Positions 52,958 through 61,182 of a stretch of 64,000 nucleotides of DNA are shown in pieces; position 1 is the first letter of the stretch, and every line of letters starts with the position of its first letter. The notes under the pieces are model-generated. The model made no database searches. It saw nothing but the letters and a program-made list of their open reading frames with translations, and was not told where the DNA came from. Source of the stretch: Acetobacterium wieringae. GTDB taxonomy: Bacteria; Bacillota; Clostridia; Eubacteriales; Eubacteriaceae. The DNA lies in assembly GCF_001766835.1 (NCBI RefSeq), contig NZ_LKEU01000031.1, positions 1 through 64,000 on the forward strand, in the 5' to 3' direction. The position numbers and the translations under genes are program-made.

Positions 52958-54673
52958 ATGTATAAGAATTTTTCACCCGATCAGGTAAGCTTAACAAAAT
53001 ATTTATTCTATACCGGCAAAGGCGGCGTCGGCAAAACCTCCACAGCCTGTGCCACGGCAGTGAGTCTTGCTGATCAGGGCAAGCGTGTATTTCTCGTCAG
53101 CACCGATCCGGCGTCAAATTTACAGGATGTTTTTGAAACCGCATTAACCGGTCAAGGAGTACCGATTAAGAATGTCCCCAATCTCGTGGTTGCCAACCTG
53201 GATCCGATCCAGGCCGCTGAAGAGTATAAGGAATCAGTCGTTGGCCCTTATCGGGGAAAACTACCCGATGTGGCCATTGCCAGCATGGAAGAACAGCTGG
53301 CCGGTTCATGCACCGTTGAGATTGCGGCCTTTAACGAATTTTCCCGCTTCATCACCGATGAAAAAATGAGTCAAGACTATGATTATATTATCTTTGATAC
53401 CGCCCCCACCGGACACACCCTCAGAATGCTGCAACTGCCATCAGCCTGGGATAGCTTTATTGATGAAAGTACCCACGGCGCTTCCTGCCTGGGGCAGTTA
53501 TCGGGTTTGACCGAACAAAAGAAAATGTATGAAAAAGCCGTGCGAACCTTATCCGATGGCGACAAGACGACCCTGATACTGGTTTCCCGTCCCGAACCAT
53601 CGCCACTGGCCGAAGCGGCCAGAGCATCTAAGGAACTCAAAGAAATTGGGGTCGACAATCAAATCTTGATCATCAATGGGGCCCTGGAAAACTTTGACCG
53701 GTCCGATGACATTGCCACTGCTTTCTATGGTAAGCAAAAAGATGCCGTTAAAAATATTCCCAACAGCTTAAAAACCCTGGATATTTACACCCTGCCATTA
53801 CGGGCCTATAACGTTGCCGGGGTCGACAACATTCGTCGCCTGTTTACTGAAGACGACGCGATTGAAGCAGAGCAAGTACAGAAAATCAGCGGATTACCCG
53901 GTTTGGAAAACCTGGTCAAAGACCTGGCTGATTCCAACAAAAAAGTCATCTTTACCATGGGTAAAGGCGGCGTCGGTAAAACCACCATTGCCGCTGCGAT
54001 TGCACTGGGCCTTTCAAAAATGGGCAAAAAGGTTTACCTGACCACCACCGACCCGGCCGGTCATCTCAGTGCCGCAACCATGGGCGGGGAAAATATCACC
54101 GTCAGTAATATTGATGAAGCCGAAGAACTCAATAAATATCGGGATGAAGTCATTGGCAAAGCCAAAGCAGCTAACATGAGTCAAGATGACATCGACTATA
54201 TCATTGAAGACCTGGAATCGCCCTGTACCCAGGAAATTGCTGTATTCAGAGCCTTTGCGGAACAGGTCGAAAAAGCTGAAGATGGGGTGGTTGTCATTGA
54301 CACCGCCCCCACCGGACATACCCTGCTGCTACTCAACTCTACTGAAAGCTATCATAAAGAAATGCAGCGCTCCAATGCCGATATTCCGGATTCCGTCGTC
54401 AATCTGCTACCACGGCTGCAAAACCAGGCCGAAACCGAAGTTGTTATTGTCGCCCTGCCAGAAGCAACCCCAGTTTTTGAGGCCCTCCGGTTAGAAGCCG
54501 ATTTAAAACGGGCCGGGATTCTGAGCAAATGGTGGGTGATGAACGCCAGCCTGTTGGCTACCGATACCAAAGATCCGTTTTTGCGGGCCAGAGCCAATAA
54601 CGAACAAAAATGGATTAAGCGCATCGCTGAAGACACCAATGGCAATTACGTGGTTATTCCCTGGAAAAAATAA
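52958..54673 (+). CDS. arsA: ArsA arsenite-transporting ATPase
   Basis: A 571-aa two-halved ATPase. Each half has a P-loop (GKGGVGKTS near residue 21; GKGGVGKTT near 333) and the ArsA signature DTAPTGHTL. The As(III)-binding cysteines of E. coli ArsA have counterparts: GSCTVEIAAF (Cys118), ASCLGQL (Cys177) and SPCTQEIAVF (Cys423). It normally energises the ArsB channel. No ArsB or Acr3 permease is present in this island, so its partner is elsewhere or different. Confidence 0.95.
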   Translation: MYKNFSPDQVSLTKYLFYTGKGGVGKTSTACATAVSLADQGKRVFLVSTDPASNLQDVFETALTGQGVPIKNVPNLVVANLDPIQAAEEYKESVVGPYRGKLPDVAIASMEEQLAGSCTVEIAAFNEFSRFITDEKMSQDYDYIIFDTAPTGHTLRMLQLPSAWDSFIDESTHGASCLGQLSGLTEQKKMYEKAVRTLSDGDKTTLILVSRPEPSPLAEAARASKELKEIGVDNQILIINGALENFDRSDDIATAFYGKQKDAVKNIPNSLKTLDIYTLPLRAYNVAGVDNIRRLFTEDDAIEAEQVQKISGLPGLENLVKDLADSNKKVIFTMGKGGVGKTTIAAAIALGLSKMGKKVYLTTTDPAGHLSAATMGGENITVSNIDEAEELNKYRDEVIGKAKAANMSQDDIDYIIEDLESPCTQEIAVFRAFAEQVEKAEDGVVVIDTAPTGHTLLLLNSTESYHKEMQRSNADIPDSVVNLLPRLQNQAETEVVIVALPEATPVFEALRLEADLKRAGILSKWWVMNASLLATDTKDPFLRARANNEQKWIKRIAEDTNGNYVVIPWKK

Positions 54674-54755
54674 CCAGTCTGTTTTGACAGACAGCAAACT
54701 AACGTAATCAAATAAAATTTAATACAAATAAATATAATACAAAAGGAGAAATAAA

Positions 54756-55034
54756 ATGATTATTACAGATGAAGCAAAAGTGGTATTGGAAGAAATGTTA
54801 AAAGAAAACGGCCAGGATTCACTCCAGGCAACCCTGCAACAAGGCTGTTGTGGCAGCTCCCTTTATTTTACTTTTACCAATAAAAAAGCAGACGATCAAC
54901 CCGTTCTTGTTAATGGAATTAACGTGCTGATGGAAGGCGAAGCAGTGCTTAAAACCAATACGGTTACTTTAAAAATAAATGAAGAAGGTAAGCTGGTTGT
55001 TGAAGACACCGCCCAGGCTTCTGGTTGCTGTTAA
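54756..55034 (+). CDS. HesB/IscA-like small Fe-S or arsenite-binding protein
   Basis: A 92-aa protein with a HesB-type beta-fold (MIITDEAKVVLEEMLKENGQ and LQQGCCGSSLYFTF near residue 30) and a C-terminal SGCC. The vicinal cysteines (CC at about 33-34 and 91-92) suit metal or As(III) binding. AAAGGAG is before the ATG. It lies between arsA and an arsR gene. Confidence 0.75.
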   Translation: MIITDEAKVVLEEMLKENGQDSLQATLQQGCCGSSLYFTFTNKKADDQPVLVNGINVLMEGEAVLKTNTVTLKINEEGKLVVEDTAQASGCC

Positions 55035-55197
55035 TTCAAAAAGTAGTGCGTGAGCATGATGATTATGCGACTTTGCAAAAGGTTGTTTGAGTGTTACCAT
55101 CATGCAGCTAAATCAAACAACTGCTAGCTTAGATTTGTAAAGAACGTATCTGCCGTCACCGGCCCCCCGTAATGAACTGAAAAAAATGGAGGAAAAA

Positions 55198-55557
55198 ATG
55201 ACAGTCATCGAAATACTTAAAGTATTGTCGGATACCAATCGTTTGCGAATTCTGAATTTACTTTATGTGCAGGAATTATGTGTTTGCGAACTGGAGTATT
55301 TATTAGGTATTTCGCAATCTAATTTGTCCAAACATCTGCGCTTAATGAGCGATGCCGGTTTTTTGGAAAGTCGTCGCGAGAATAAATTTGCCTATTACAA
55401 AATCAAAGACCTGCTTTTCGCCGAACATCCCTTTCTGACGGCAATTTTCGAAACAGAATTAGGTAAAGAAGATTTTCTGGTGGCTGAATTAAATAAGCTG
55501 GGTCAGTATCGGAACAGCGAATTAACCTGCCACAGTATCACTGCATTGATCGTGTAA
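55198..55557 (+). CDS. ArsR-family repressor (second)
   Basis: A 119-aa winged-helix regulator: SDTNRLRILNLLYVQELCVC shows the helix-3 CVC metal site, then GISQSNLSKHLRLMSDAGFL. ATG 55198 lies 5 nt after GGAGG, which overlaps an earlier in-frame ATG at 55186. It precedes the radical SAM and arsD genes and probably controls them. Confidence 0.9.
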   Translation: MTVIEILKVLSDTNRLRILNLLYVQELCVCELEYLLGISQSNLSKHLRLMSDAGFLESRRENKFAYYKIKDLLFAEHPFLTAIFETELGKEDFLVAELNKLGQYRNSELTCHSITALIV

Positions 55558-55646
55558 ATAATGAAATCGATGGGGAAATAAGGTAAGTCGTTATAAACTT
55601 TCTAAGCCCCTGTCATTAGGGAGAACAAGAATGAAGCGAGGCAAAT

Positions 55647-56663
55647 ATGGAACTGAAACGAATTTATATTGAACTCACAAATCGCTGTAATTTGAATTGT
55701 GAGATGTGTTTTCGGCATACCTGGGATACGGTTGAAGGTGATATGGATTTGGAGTTGCTTAAATCGATCCGGGAACAGGTCAAAGAATTTCCCGCCCTGG
55801 CGGAAGTTTTTTTCGGCGGGATCGGGGAGCCAACAGTTTACCCCCATTTTAAAGAAGCGGTCGAGTTATTTGAAGACTATAAACTGCTGATGACCAGTAA
55901 CGGCATCATGACCGAAGAAAATGCTAAAATACTTTGCGAAAAATTTACAGAAGTCTATTTTTCAGCCGATCAGTATCACGAAGATACCCAGGGGGTCAAA
56001 GATCAACTGATCAAAACCTTTGAAACCATCTCCAATTATCATAAACAAACCCATTCACCGACGCCGAAAGTGGGGGTGGCCTATGTACTGACAAAAAGCA
56101 ATGCCGAGGCCTTATTTGACATCATGAAGATGATGCGACACTACGGCTTTCACCGTTTATCGCTTTCTCATCTGCTGCCGATCAATGAAAAAGATGCTGA
56201 CGATATTTTTTACAACCGCTATGAAAATCCTGAAGGCAAGGCTTATCTGGAGAGAATATTTACTTATCGCGACATAAAAATAAATATCCCGGATATGGAA
56301 TTAAAAACCGAACGACGCTGTACCTTTATCGATAAGGGCTATATTTATATTGATACCCAGGGGGAAGTGATGTCCTGCTATCGGCTGGCAAACAGTTATG
56401 ACGAATACGTCTTTGGTGATAAAAAAAGGGTCATCAAACATTCTTTTGGCAATATCAAAGAACGTTCCCTGAAAGAGATAATCGAAGGAAAAGACTATCA
56501 GAGTTTTTGGCATACAGTTTATAATAACCAGTACCCCTCCTGCATCGACTGTGATTTAAGGGGCGGCTGCAGCCTGGTGGAAGACACCAAGTACGATTGC
56601 TATTTCAACACCCCTTCCTGCGCCGATTGTCTATGGGTTCGAAATTTTGTCCGCTGTCCGTAA
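55647..56663 (+). CDS. Radical SAM/SPASM protein, W-cofactor-maturase-like
   Basis: A 338-aa radical SAM enzyme with the CX3CX2C cluster at Cys14, Cys18 and Cys21 (TNRCNLNCEMCF). The C-terminal SPASM-like domain has many cysteines: a CYRLANSYDE segment, SCIDCDLRGGCSL and CADCLWVRNFVRCP. The CLW..CP ending resembles TIGR04317, tungsten-cofactor oxidoreductase maturases, but no aldehyde:ferredoxin oxidoreductase is near. Being between arsR and arsD it could act on an arsenic pathway (inference). Gap of 89 nt from arsR. Confidence 0.75.
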   Translation: MELKRIYIELTNRCNLNCEMCFRHTWDTVEGDMDLELLKSIREQVKEFPALAEVFFGGIGEPTVYPHFKEAVELFEDYKLLMTSNGIMTEENAKILCEKFTEVYFSADQYHEDTQGVKDQLIKTFETISNYHKQTHSPTPKVGVAYVLTKSNAEALFDIMKMMRHYGFHRLSLSHLLPINEKDADDIFYNRYENPEGKAYLERIFTYRDIKINIPDMELKTERRCTFIDKGYIYIDTQGEVMSCYRLANSYDEYVFGDKKRVIKHSFGNIKERSLKEIIEGKDYQSFWHTVYNNQYPSCIDCDLRGGCSLVEDTKYDCYFNTPSCADCLWVRNFVRCP

Positions 56664-56733
56664 CCAGACTATCTGGGATCAGAGATGTTAAGCAAAGATT
56701 CAAAATAATATATTACGAAATGGAGAAAGAAAA

Positions 56734-57123
56734 ATGAGTAAAGTAGAAATTTATGAGCCAGCAATGTGCTGCTCTACCGGTGTATGTGGACCAGGTGTCG
56801 ACCAGGAACTATTAAGAGTGGCAACCTTTTTAAATGAACTCGAAGGCGAAGGGAGAAAAATTATCCGCTACAATCTTTCCAGCGATCCGATGGCCTTTGT
56901 TACCAATAAAGAAGTCAACGATATCATTGCTAACGAAGGAACAGAAGCTTTGCCAATCACGGTGGTGGATGGGGAAGTCAGACAGAAAGGTACCTACCCA
57001 TCTAATGCCAATTTTGCAGAGTGGGCAGGCATGACCAGAGAAGATATTATTAAGATGGTTCAGAAATCACAAAATACATCATCAACTGGCGGCTGTTCAT
57101 GTGGTGGCAGTGGTTGCTGCTAA
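56734..57123 (+). CDS. arsD: ArsD arsenite metallochaperone
   Basis: A 129-aa protein. MCCSTGVCG (Cys12, Cys13, Cys18) is the As(III)-binding site of ArsD. EALPITVVDGE follows, and the C-terminus ends in GGCSCGGSGCC. ArsD hands arsenite to ArsA, which is 2 kb upstream. AATGGAGAAAG precedes the ATG. Terminator at 57202. Confidence 0.95.
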   Translation: MSKVEIYEPAMCCSTGVCGPGVDQELLRVATFLNELEGEGRKIIRYNLSSDPMAFVTNKEVNDIIANEGTEALPITVVDGEVRQKGTYPSNANFAEWAGMTREDIIKMVQKSQNTSSTGGCSCGGSGCC

Positions 57124-57201
57124 GTTTTAATACAATTAGCTAAGCTGTCAGCTCGAATTTGATAGCTTGGGTCATGTGATTGAATTTGCATATTTTGTAA
57201 T

Positions 57202-57238
57202 AAAAAAGACGTTTAGATGCGTCTTTTTTCTTTTTTTG
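57202..57238 (+). terminator. Terminator after arsD
   Basis: AAAAAAGACG / CGTCTTTTTT stem with an 8-nt loop and more T. Confidence 0.85.
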
Positions 57239-57255
57239 CGTCTTAAGATGTAATA

Positions 57256-57577
57256 ATGTCAAGTTGCGTGATTAACTTATCTTTAGAAAAAGAGCAGCTT
57301 TTTAAAGAAGCTTATCGGGTTCTAACGGTTGGCGTAATCTGATGTAGTGGCTACAGCTGAATTGCCAGCGGCTATCAAAAATGATCTTGCGATGGTAGCC
57401 AGATGCATCGCTGGTGCTGAGGATATCGTTACGATCAGGACAATGATGGAAAATACCGGCTTTCAGAATATCAAACTGGTCCCCAAAGATAACAGCAAAG
57501 AAATCTTAACAAACTGGTCGCCGGAAAAAAAGATTGACAATTATGTCACATCATTTATTATTGAAGGAAGCAAATAG
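57256..57577 (+). pseudogene. Remnant of arsenite methyltransferase ArsM
   Basis: Two frames give the C-terminal half of ArsM: SSCVINLSLEKEQLFKEAYR (57259-57318) then, after a frameshift near 57333-57340 that creates a TGA, SDVVATAELPAAIKNDLAMV and ARCIAGA to the stop at 57577. Conserved Cys in SSCVINL and ARCIAGA belong to the As(III) site. The N-terminal SAM-binding half is missing. Methylation of arsenite is therefore lost here. Confidence 0.8.
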
Positions 57578-57609
57578 AATTTTTAAAAATTAGATGTCCA
57601 CAAAATAAA

Positions 57610-57800
57610 TGTGCATTGACATATAACCCGTACAAAATTCAATTATAAAAATCCCATAAAAAAGCCATTCGTTTTTTTTATTACCACTTATATGTCAAAA
57701 TATTTTGACATATAAGTGGTAATTTTTGATTTTTTGACATATAACACGTAAAAAACGAAAATTTGACATATAACACGTAAAAAAAGTTAGAATCATTATT
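57610..57800 (+). mobile_element. Left end of a Tn7-like transposon with TnsB-type sites
   Basis: Five copies of a TTGACATATAA motif: 57616-57634 (direct), 57681-57700 (inverse), 57703-57722 (direct), about 57731-57750 and about 57761-57780 (direct). The second and third make a perfect 20-bp-arm palindrome. Most continue as CACGTA or GTGGTA. A TGTGCATTGACATATAAC at 57610 could be the terminus (5'-TGT), 33 nt after the arsM remnant stop. The right end is outside the window. Confidence 0.75.
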
Positions 57801-58056
57801 ATGAACTTTAGTTTCTTTTATAAATGAAATATATATACATAGAAAGCAACTTACATGAAAAAGATCGATTTGATCGTAAATGTCAATTAAACATGATTGT
57901 ATTGCTTATAAATCATTTCTGAATGTTTGTGAAAGTAAAGATTGATAAAATATGTAGCCAATACCATATTACCCTTCCCGAAACAATGTAACTTTGTCAT
58001 AAATGTACTCATAGACTTTATACTCGGAGCTGAACATCTTATTTTAAATGAATATA
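57801..58056. other. AT-rich spacer in the transposon
   Basis: No supportable gene. Confidence 0.5.
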
Positions 58057-58070
58057 TGAACAATTATTCA
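58057..58070. promoter_or_regulatory. CadC/SmtB-type operator 1
   Basis: TGAACA-AT-TATTCA, a 6-2-6 site just upstream of the -35. Confidence 0.75.
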
Positions 58071-58078
58071 AATATTGA

Positions 58079-58108
58079 TTGACAATTAGTCCATGAAAGA
58101 GGTATAAT
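58079..58108 (+). promoter_or_regulatory. Promoter of the cad operon
   Basis: TTGACA (58079-58084), 18-nt spacer, TATAAT (58103-58108), flanked by two CadC-type operators. Confidence 0.85.
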
Positions 58109-58110
58109 CG

Positions 58111-58134
58111 ATACATGAATAGCTGTTCATGTAT
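58111..58134. promoter_or_regulatory. CadC/SmtB-type operator 2
   Basis: ATACATGAA / TTCATGTAT arms around a TGAATA-GC-TGTTCA core, immediately after the -10. Confidence 0.8.
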
Positions 58135-58161
58135 AAATCTTTTAAATGTAAGGGGAATGAC

Positions 58162-58530
58162 ATGATTCGTATTGAGAATCCAATCGAACGTTGTGATTGT
58201 AATGTAATCCATGAGGATGTTGTAAAGCAAGTTAAGGATAAAATGCCAAAAGAAGAGCTCCTATATGATCTTGCTGAGTTATTCAAGGTTTTTGGAGATT
58301 CAACAAGAATCAAAATATTGTGGGCATTAGCTGAAAGTGAGATGTGTGTATGTGACATCGCATTTCTATTGAATATGACACAATCCGCCATTTCACATCA
58401 GCTAAAGGTTTTAAAACAAGCAAAACTTGTGAAAAATAGAAAAGAAGGAAAAGTAGTATTCTACTCATTGGATGATGACCACGTTAAGCAAATATTTAAT
58501 CAAGGGATGGTACACATAAACGAAAAGTAG
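58162..58530 (+). CDS. cadC: CadC-family metal-responsive repressor
   Basis: A 122-aa ArsR/SmtB protein with an N-terminal CDC (ERCDCNVIHED) and helix-3 CVC in ESEMCVCDIAFLLN, the pattern of CadC Cd(II)/Pb(II) sites. The recognition helix is TQSAISHQLKVLKQAKLVKN. ATG 58162 has AAGGGG upstream. It is the first gene of the cad operon; operators lie at both sides of the promoter. Confidence 0.9.
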   Translation: MIRIENPIERCDCNVIHEDVVKQVKDKMPKEELLYDLAELFKVFGDSTRIKILWALAESEMCVCDIAFLLNMTQSAISHQLKVLKQAKLVKNRKEGKVVFYSLDDDHVKQIFNQGMVHINEK

Positions 58531-58566
58531 AAATATAGTTGATAATAAAAAAGGAGGAGATCAATA

Positions 58567-60918
58567 ATGGAAGAATCAAAAATTGAACTTGTTTTAGATG
58601 GTTTGGATTGTGCTGTCTGTGCGGCAAAAATTAATGATAAAGCGAACAATATAGAGGGAGTTAAAGAGTCCACGCTTAATTTCGTCTCTAAAATTATGAC
58701 TATTGAACTGGATAATGCTGATATGAAAGAATCTGTTATTAAACATGTAACGGAAATTGTATATAAGATTGAACCTGATGTCACTGTGTCTGAAAAGTTG
58801 CATGATAAATACATTAAAAAGACACTTGTATTAGAAGGACTTGATTGCGCTAATTGTGCTTTGAAAATTGAAGGAAAAATCAAGGAACTAGATAGCATAA
58901 AAAACGCCAATGTTGATTTTACAACGGGTAAACTTAATATTGAAACAAGAAATAGAGATCTCGAAACAGCAATAAAAGATATTAAACTTATTGTAAAAAA
59001 AATAGAGCCTGATGTAATGGTAAACGAAGAAGCTAAAAAAGCTACCGAGGAACATGTGGAAATTGGTGATGAAAATAGGAAAGAGCTTGTCAAATTAGCA
59101 ATCGGTGGGGTGTTGTTTGCCATTGCTTTAATATTTACATTCCAAACACCAGTGGAATTTATTTTGTATTTTGTTGCGTATTTGATAGTTGGCGGAGAAG
59201 TTGTGTTGCGAGCTGCTAAAGATATAAAAAACGGACAGCTTTTTGATGAAAGTTTTCTGATGTCAATCGCAACGATAGGAGCATTTGCTATCGGTCAATA
59301 TCCAGAAGGTGTTGCAGTAATGCTGTTCTATCAAGTGGGCGAATTCTTCCAGGATTTGGCGGTAAACAGGTCCAGACGATCGATTGCCGAACTTATGGAT
59401 ATTAGACCTGATTACGCAAATTTAAAGGATGGGGATGATATCAAAATTGTTTCTCCAGAGGATGTGCTTATCGGAGAATATATTATTGTGAAACCAGGTG
59501 AAAAAGTACCACTTGATGGAGTTGTTGTTGAAGGGAAATCCATGATGGACACTTCAGCACTTACGGGGGAGTCCGTTCCTCGTGAAGTAGAAGTTGGTAA
59601 TGAAGTCTACGGAGGGTTCATCAATAAAAACGGGTTATTAACGATTGAAGTTAAAAAAGAATTTGGCGATTCCACGGTATCAAGAATTTTGGAACTGGTT
59701 GAAAACGCCAGCAGTCGAAAAGCGCCTACGGAACAGTTTATTACAAAGTTTGCGCGAGTATACACCCCAATAGTAGTAGTAGCAGCTTTAGCGCTTGCGA
59801 TTATTCCGCCTTTAGTTATCCAAGGTGCAACTTTTTCTGACTGGATTTACAGGTCATTGGTTTTTTTGGTAATTTCTTGTCCTTGTGCATTGGTTATTTC
59901 AATCCCGCTGGGCTTTTTTGGTGGAATTGGAGGCGCTTCAAAAAATGGTATCTTGATAAAAGGTGGAAATTATCTAGAGGCTTTGAATAATGTTGATACT
60001 GTAATATTTGATAAAACTGGAACCTTGACAAAAGGTGTGTTTAAAGTAACAGAAATTAAAGCGGTCCAAGGCATAACCAATGATGAGCTTTTAATGTATG
60101 CTGCATATGCTGAAAATTATTCCAACCATCCCATTGCTCAATCAATTATGAAAGCTTATGGCAAAGAAATTGACAAAGGCGTAATTGAAGCGCATGAAGA
60201 ACTACCCGGCCTGGGATTAAAGGTTAATATTAAAGGGAAGGAAATTTTTGCAGGTAATGCAAAGCTGATGGCCGATAAAGAAATAGCCATACTGGAAAAT
60301 GATGAACCTGGAACAATTGTATATATAGCGATAGATCGGAGTTATGCAGGTTCGATTGTCATCTCAGATGAAATCAAAAAGGATTCTAAAAAACTTGTTG
60401 GTGACTTAAAAGCACTCGGTATAAAAAAGACTGTTATGCTGACAGGCGATAATAAGATCATCGGTGATAAAGTTGGTAAGCAACTAGGATTGGACTTAGT
60501 TTATTCGGATCTACTTCCCGATCAAAAGGTAGAAAAACTGGAGCTGCTTTATAACCAAAAAAGCACTAAAGGATGCGTTGTTTTTGTTGGAGATGGTATA
60601 AATGATGCCCCAGTCTTAGCAAGAGCTGATGTTGGCGTTGCAATGGGGGGGTTAGGATCTGATGCCGCTATTGAAGCTGCGGATGTTGTGCTAATGACTG
60701 ATGAACCGAGTAAACTGATCAGTGCAATAAATATTTCAAAGAAAACGAGACGTATAGTATTACAGAATATTACTTTGGCGTTTGTTGTAAAAGTAATTGT
60801 CCTAATATTAGGTGCCGGTGGACTTGCTACAATGTGGGAAGCAGTATTTGCTGATGTAGGAGTTGCATTGTTAGCAGTCTTAAATGCTATGAGAGTCATG
60901 AATACGAAAAATTTGTAA
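58567..60918 (+). CDS. cadA: Cd/Zn/Pb P1B-type ATPase
   Basis: A 783-aa heavy-metal pump. Two N-terminal HMA domains (DGLDCAVCAAKI and EGLDCANCALKI). Transmembrane CPC in ISCPCALVISIP, phosphorylation site DKTGTLT, TGES (LTGESVP), and hinge VGDGINDAPVLA. CPC with a CadC partner suggests Cd(II), Zn(II) and Pb(II) efflux. GGAGGAGAT before the ATG; 36 nt after cadC. Confidence 0.95.
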   Translation: MEESKIELVLDGLDCAVCAAKINDKANNIEGVKESTLNFVSKIMTIELDNADMKESVIKHVTEIVYKIEPDVTVSEKLHDKYIKKTLVLEGLDCANCALKIEGKIKELDSIKNANVDFTTGKLNIETRNRDLETAIKDIKLIVKKIEPDVMVNEEAKKATEEHVEIGDENRKELVKLAIGGVLFAIALIFTFQTPVEFILYFVAYLIVGGEVVLRAAKDIKNGQLFDESFLMSIATIGAFAIGQYPEGVAVMLFYQVGEFFQDLAVNRSRRSIAELMDIRPDYANLKDGDDIKIVSPEDVLIGEYIIVKPGEKVPLDGVVVEGKSMMDTSALTGESVPREVEVGNEVYGGFINKNGLLTIEVKKEFGDSTVSRILELVENASSRKAPTEQFITKFARVYTPIVVVAALALAIIPPLVIQGATFSDWIYRSLVFLVISCPCALVISIPLGFFGGIGGASKNGILIKGGNYLEALNNVDTVIFDKTGTLTKGVFKVTEIKAVQGITNDELLMYAAYAENYSNHPIAQSIMKAYGKEIDKGVIEAHEELPGLGLKVNIKGKEIFAGNAKLMADKEIAILENDEPGTIVYIAIDRSYAGSIVISDEIKKDSKKLVGDLKALGIKKTVMLTGDNKIIGDKVGKQLGLDLVYSDLLPDQKVEKLELLYNQKSTKGCVVFVGDGINDAPVLARADVGVAMGGLGSDAAIEAADVVLMTDEPSKLISAINISKKTRRIVLQNITLAFVVKVIVLILGAGGLATMWEAVFADVGVALLAVLNAMRVMNTKNL

Positions 60919-61018
60919 AAATAGATTAAAGGATCATTAATTTAGTGTTGCTATTTTAGTTTCAAATGAAGCTTAAACATTAAACACTACTATACTTTTA
61001 ACAAATTAAATTGAGCCT

Positions 61019-61057
61019 AATGACGGATTGAAATAAAAAATTCAATCCGTCATTTTT
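61019..61057 (+). terminator. Terminator after cadA
   Basis: 14-bp stem AATGACGGATTGAA / TTCAATCCGTCATT with an 8-nt loop and T-tract. Confidence 0.85.
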
Positions 61058-61182
61058 GGTATTTAAACCTTAAAGTATCTTTGAATAAATTTCTGTGATT
61101 ATTCTAAAGAAAATTGGATAAGTAAACGATAACAATATTTGCTTTTGAGTTTTGAGATTAATAAATATTGCGGAGGAAGCCC

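Noticed and set aside
57600..57800. CRISPR array
   Set aside because: Repeat units are short, unevenly spaced and in mixed orientation, with no spacer regularity; they fit transposase-binding sites.
58500..59123. 207-codon antisense frame opposite cadA
   Set aside because: It is the complement of the HMA domains; Ser/Phe-rich translation is typical of a shadow.
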